The position numbers were made by a program, and so were the translations under genes. This document shows positions 42,097 to 44,817 of a DNA stretch of 44,817 nt, piece by piece; position 1 is the stretch's first letter, and the number at the start of each line of letters is the position of its first letter. Below the pieces are notes generated by a model. That model ran no database searches. It was given only the letters and a program-made list of their open reading frames with translations, and was not told the DNA's origin. The DNA comes from Anaerolineae bacterium CG2_30_57_67 (GTDB taxonomy: Bacteria > Chloroflexota > Anaerolineae > Anaerolineales > Villigracilaceae): NCBI GenBank assembly GCA_001872455.1, contig MNXJ01000031.1:1-44817 (forward strand), given 5' to 3'.

Positions 42097-43038
42097 ATGG
42101 CCTATTTCATTTCTGTTGACCTGGGTGGAACCCAAATTCGCGCGGGACTGTTTGCGCGCAATTCGACTACGCCGCTGAAGGTGGAACGCGCGCGCACCCG
42201 CGCCGATGTTCCCGGCGTTTATGAGCGTCTCGAGGCGCTGGTTGCCTCGATTTGGCCCCAAGACGGCCCGGTGCTGGCGATTGGCGTGGCCTCGCCGGGG
42301 CCGCTCAACCCGCACAGCGGCGTCATCATCGCCACACCCAATATCAAAGAATTTCGCAATTTTCCGCTCACCGAAAAGATGATGGCGCGCTTTGGTGTGC
42401 CGGTTTTTCTGGATAATGACGCCAACCTGGCCTGCCTGGGCGAGTGGAAATTCGGTGCCGGACAAGGCCACCACAACGTGCTGTTTCTGACGATTAGCAC
42501 CGGCATTGGCGGCGGGGTGATTGCTGAAGATAAACTTTTGCAAGGCTTTCACGGCCTGGCTGCCGAACTTGGGCATACCACCGTGTGGCCTGACGGCCCG
42601 CTGTGCGGCTGCGGAAAATACGGCCACATCGAGGCGATTGCTTCGGGGCCGTCAATTGCACGTTACGTCAGCGAGCAAATCGCCGCCGGGCGCGAATCGT
42701 CTCTTTCTGGCGAAAAAAGCCTCAGTGCGCGCGAGGTGAGCGAGGCCGCCCGCCGTGGCGACGTGCTGGCGCTGGAGGCTTTTTCGCGCGCCGGGCGCTA
42801 CCTCGGGCTGGCCGTCGCCAATTTTTTGGCTTCCTTCGACCCGTCAATTGTCATTTTCGGCGGCGGCGTTTCGCGCAGCGGCCCGGTATTATTTGACCCG
42901 TTCCACGCCAGCCTGCGCGAAAACTGCTTCAACCCCGCCTATCTGGAAAATTTGCAATTCGCCAACGCCGCGCTGGGCGATGACGCCGGGCTGCTCGGCG
43001 CGCTGGCGCTGGTCATGCTCTCCGTTCCCGACAACTGA
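42097..43038 (+). CDS. ROK-family sugar kinase (glucokinase-like)
   Basis: This 313-residue kinase has the ATP-binding start VDLGGTQIRAGLF (residues 7-19), the catalytic Asp in FLDNDANLACLGE (D107), STGIGGGVI, and the ROK zinc region H160...LCGCGKYGHIEA. In the classical CxCGxxGCxE motif the third Cys is replaced here by His177, so the zinc would be held by two Cys and two His. It probably phosphorylates glucose or a related hexose or hexosamine. Specificity is not readable. The gene is divergent from YvcK. Confidence 0.92.
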   Translation: MAYFISVDLGGTQIRAGLFARNSTTPLKVERARTRADVPGVYERLEALVASIWPQDGPVLAIGVASPGPLNPHSGVIIATPNIKEFRNFPLTEKMMARFGVPVFLDNDANLACLGEWKFGAGQGHHNVLFLTISTGIGGGVIAEDKLLQGFHGLAAELGHTTVWPDGPLCGCGKYGHIEAIASGPSIARYVSEQIAAGRESSLSGEKSLSAREVSEAARRGDVLALEAFSRAGRYLGLAVANFLASFDPSIVIFGGGVSRSGPVLFDPFHASLRENCFNPAYLENLQFANAALGDDAGLLGALALVMLSVPDN

Positions 43039-43042
43039 ATTT

Positions 43043-43075
43043 CGGCCAGCCTCCCCCTGGCCGTTCCGCTTTTTT
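43043..43075 (+). terminator. Possible intrinsic terminator after the ROK kinase
   Basis: CGGCCAG at 43043-43049 pairs with CTGGCCG at 43057-43063 around a C-rich loop. A run of T begins 6 nt later (43070-43075). The offset T-run makes it less certain. Confidence 0.5.
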
Positions 43076-43158
43076 CTGGGAAGAGTCATCCAGCGCAAAT
43101 TCCACGTTGCACAGCGCAACATCAGACGTAAAAAAACATTTTTCAAAAGGAGTTTTCT

Positions 43159-44475
43159 ATGGAAGCAATGAAGTTACCCGGCCCCAAGGGCCGCGCCATG
43201 CTCAAACGCGATTCGGCGGTCATTTCGCCCTCGTACCCGCGTGACTATCCCTTCGTGATGGACCACGGCAAAGGCTCGTGGCTGTGGGACGTGGACGGCA
43301 ATCAATTTCTCGACTTCATGGCCGGAATCGCCGTCAATTCCACCGGCCACGCTCACCCCGAAGTCGTCAAAGCCATTCAGGACCAGGCCGAAAAATTCAT
43401 TCACATCTCCTCCGATTTTTACCACCAGGGCATGATTGAGCTCGGCGAAAAGCTCGACAAAATTGCCCCGATGCAGGAAGCCGCCGTCAGTTTCCTGACC
43501 AACTCTGGCACCGAATCCATCGAAACCGCCATCAAGCTGGCCCGCTACAAAACCGAGCGCACCAACTTCATTGGGTTCACTGGCGGGTTTCACGGGCGCA
43601 CCATGGGCGCGGTCACGTTCACGGCCAGCAAATCCAATTACCACAAAGGCTTTTACCCACTGATGAACGGCGTCGTCCACGCGCCCTTCCCCAACCCCTA
43701 CCGCCCGATTTTGGAACGCAAAACCGGCGAAGATTACGGTGAAACGGTGGTGCGCTACATCGAGGAGCAAATCTTCCGCCAGATTGTCCCCGCGGAAGAA
43801 GTCGCCGCCATTTTGCTGGAGCCGATTCAAGGCGAGGGCGGATACATCGTTCCCCCGGCGGGCTTTTTCCCGGCCCTGCGCGCGCTGTGCGACAAATATG
43901 GCATTCTGCTAATTGCGGACGAGGTGCAAAGCGGCATGGGGCGCACCGGCAAATGGTGGGCCATCGAAAACTTTGGCGTCGAACCCGATATTTTCACCAC
44001 CGCCAAAGGAATCGCATCCGGCATGCCACTGGGCGCCTGCGTGGCACGCAAATCGGTGATGACCTGGGAGCGCGGCTCACACGGCAACACCTACGGCGGC
44101 AACCCGCTGGCCTGCGCCGCGGCGCTCAAAACCATCGAACTACTGGAACGCGAATACCTGAAAAACGCCGCCGAAGTCGGCCAGTACGCGCTGGACGCGC
44201 TGCGCGAAATCGCCGCCCGCCACCCCTCCATCGGCGAAGTGCGCGGCCTCGGACTGATGATTGGCGTGGAATTTGTGACCGACCGCGAAACCAAGGAACC
44301 CGCCGCCGCCCTGCGCGACGCGGTCGTCCACCGCGCCTTCGAGCGCGGCCTGCTTTTGCTGGGCTGCTCGCGGTCGGTCATCCGCATCGCCCCACCACTC
44401 TCCATCAGCAAAGACGAAATTAACCAGGGCCTGAAGATTTTTGAAGAAGCGGTCGGCCTGGCAGAAAAGAAGTAA
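43159..44475 (+). CDS. Class III PLP aminotransferase (acetylornithine/GABA aminotransferase family)
   Basis: This 438-residue PLP enzyme of the AspC-fold class III group has the PLP-phosphate motif NSGTES (115-120), GFTGGFHGRTMG (139-150), D254 in LIADEVQSGMGRTG, and the Schiff-base Lys K283 in FTTAKGIASGMPLG. The N terminus (GPKGRAMLKRDSAVISPSYPRDYPFV) resembles the archaeal-type broad-specificity branch that includes GABA aminotransferases and amino-acid racemases rather than compact ArgD/LysJ (about 400 residues). The substrate is uncertain. AAGGAG lies 7 nt before the ATG. Confidence 0.9.
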   Translation: MEAMKLPGPKGRAMLKRDSAVISPSYPRDYPFVMDHGKGSWLWDVDGNQFLDFMAGIAVNSTGHAHPEVVKAIQDQAEKFIHISSDFYHQGMIELGEKLDKIAPMQEAAVSFLTNSGTESIETAIKLARYKTERTNFIGFTGGFHGRTMGAVTFTASKSNYHKGFYPLMNGVVHAPFPNPYRPILERKTGEDYGETVVRYIEEQIFRQIVPAEEVAAILLEPIQGEGGYIVPPAGFFPALRALCDKYGILLIADEVQSGMGRTGKWWAIENFGVEPDIFTTAKGIASGMPLGACVARKSVMTWERGSHGNTYGGNPLACAAALKTIELLEREYLKNAAEVGQYALDALREIAARHPSIGEVRGLGLMIGVEFVTDRETKEPAAALRDAVVHRAFERGLLLLGCSRSVIRIAPPLSISKDEINQGLKIFEEAVGLAEKK

Positions 44476-44515
44476 AGAAGTAGACAAGGAAACAAGTAAG
44501 GACAAGAAGAGAAGA

Positions 44516-44545
44516 GATGAGATGAGATGAGATGAGATGAGATGA
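44516..44545. repeat. Pentanucleotide (GATGA)6 microsatellite
   Basis: Six perfect GATGA units, preceded by purine-rich GAAGA-like sequence from about 44464. The array lies between the aminotransferase stop and the IS3-type element. Confidence 0.9.
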
Positions 44546-44615
44546 GACGTATTGATGAAGTGGTAAACTAAATTTAGACAAAAAAAGGAGTCGATTTAAG
44601 GTGTAAATTAAGCGC

Positions 44616-44817
44616 ATGAAAAAACATTACACCGCCGAACAAAAGGCCAAAATCGTCATCGAAATTCTGAAAGAAGAGCGCAGCATTGCGCAAATCGCCT
44701 CGGAACAGAGTATCCACCCGAACCAGCTCTACAAGTGGAAAGCCCTGGCTACGGAAAAATTATCCGACATCTTTGAAGACGAGCGCAAAAGCGAAAAGGC
44801 TCAACAGACCGAACACG
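44616..44817 (+). mobile_element. IS3-family transposase OrfA, start only (runs off the window)
   Basis: An ATG at 44616 opens a frame of 67 codons that reaches the window edge without a stop. It begins MKKHYTAEQKAKIVIEILKE and continues with RSIAQIASEQSIHPNQLYKW and KALATEKLSDIFED. This is the HTH_Tnp_1 (OrfA) domain of IS3-family elements, which binds the terminal repeats. OrfB should lie to the right, joined by frameshifting. The left terminal repeat probably lies within about 44550-44577 (TGGTAAACTAAATTTAGACA region), but without the right end it cannot be confirmed. Confidence 0.88.

Noticed and set aside
1-44817. tRNA or rRNA genes
   Set aside because: No T-loop-like GGTTCRAATCC segments with matching acceptor arms and no rRNA-like sequence were noticed between genes. 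A covariance-model scan (tRNAscan or Rfam) would be decisive.

Overview
The window looks like ordinary chromosome from a Chloroflexota bacterium, most likely of the class Anaerolineae. This is inferred from gene content and style, with no database search. The evidence is a LysX plus ArgC/LysY pair (carrier-protein lysine or arginine synthesis), a mevalonate kinase, a RicT/YaaT-type PSP1 protein in a genome without sporulation genes here, a fused cytochrome c-cytochrome b plus Rieske pair, a membrane-anchored YvcK, an actinobacterial-style Mrp lacking the CxxC motif, and many start codons placed 5-9 nt after a TANNNT box (leaderless transcripts). I support about 43 protein genes. No rRNA, tRNA or CRISPR was seen. 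The only mobile element is the start of an IS3-type transposase at the right edge.

Layout. 1-2123: a fold-back non-coding stretch, then lysX-argC. 2140-4857 (-): alaS. 5020-5904: two small membrane proteins of unknown function. 5997-8038 (-): NarL-type response regulator and membrane histidine kinase. 8222-9504 (-): HD protein and DUF218 protein. 9643-10422: tlyA, convergent with a CDF metal transporter (-). 11523-14874: UbiA-type prenyl-phosphate phosphoribosyltransferase, mevalonate kinase, LutA-like protein, RadC. 15057-20824: Mrp ATPase, GT-C membrane protein, RicT, PIG-L deacetylase, M20 amidohydrolase. 20825-21000: a long palindrome and a strong terminator. 21001-22860 (-): typA. 23209-24085: DUF2892 protein and hemolysin-III-like protein (-). 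24236-26819: a leader ORF with attenuator, an ABC-F ATPase, and a CruF-like carotenoid protein. 26825-28030 (-): flavoprotein. 28369-30333: nucleotide cyclase-AAA protein without its usual C-terminal half. 30506-33763: YwiC-like protein, DUF2007 protein, fused cytochrome c/b, Rieske protein. 33820-35870: acyl-CoA dehydrogenase and EamA transporter. 35867-37205 (-): MenA-like prenyltransferase and CDGSH protein. 37357-38229: phosphodiester glycosidase. 38230-40562 (-): gap-pgk. 40671-41987 (-): YvcK. 42097-44475: ROK sugar kinase and class III aminotransferase. 44616-end: IS3 OrfA start.

How it fits together. Most genes are housekeeping: amino-acid, isoprenoid and quinone synthesis, central glycolysis with its YvcK regulator, a bc-type electron-transfer module, translation and RNA modification. 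The most interesting signals are regulatory or repetitive. (1) The ABC-F ATPase sits behind a promoter that appears to start transcription exactly at the AUG of a 32-codon leader ORF, followed by a strong intrinsic terminator that ends 1 nt before the ABC-F ribosome-binding site, which is the layout of ribosome-mediated attenuation. (2) An octanucleotide repeat (AACCGGAA type) lies between gap and pgk and also inside mevalonate kinase, where it is translated in frame as an 8-residue repeat. (3) Several dispersed palindromes, one of 52 bp and perfect, lie between genes. (4) The cytochrome c-b fusion has a CX4CH second heme-like motif and a replaced PEWY motif.
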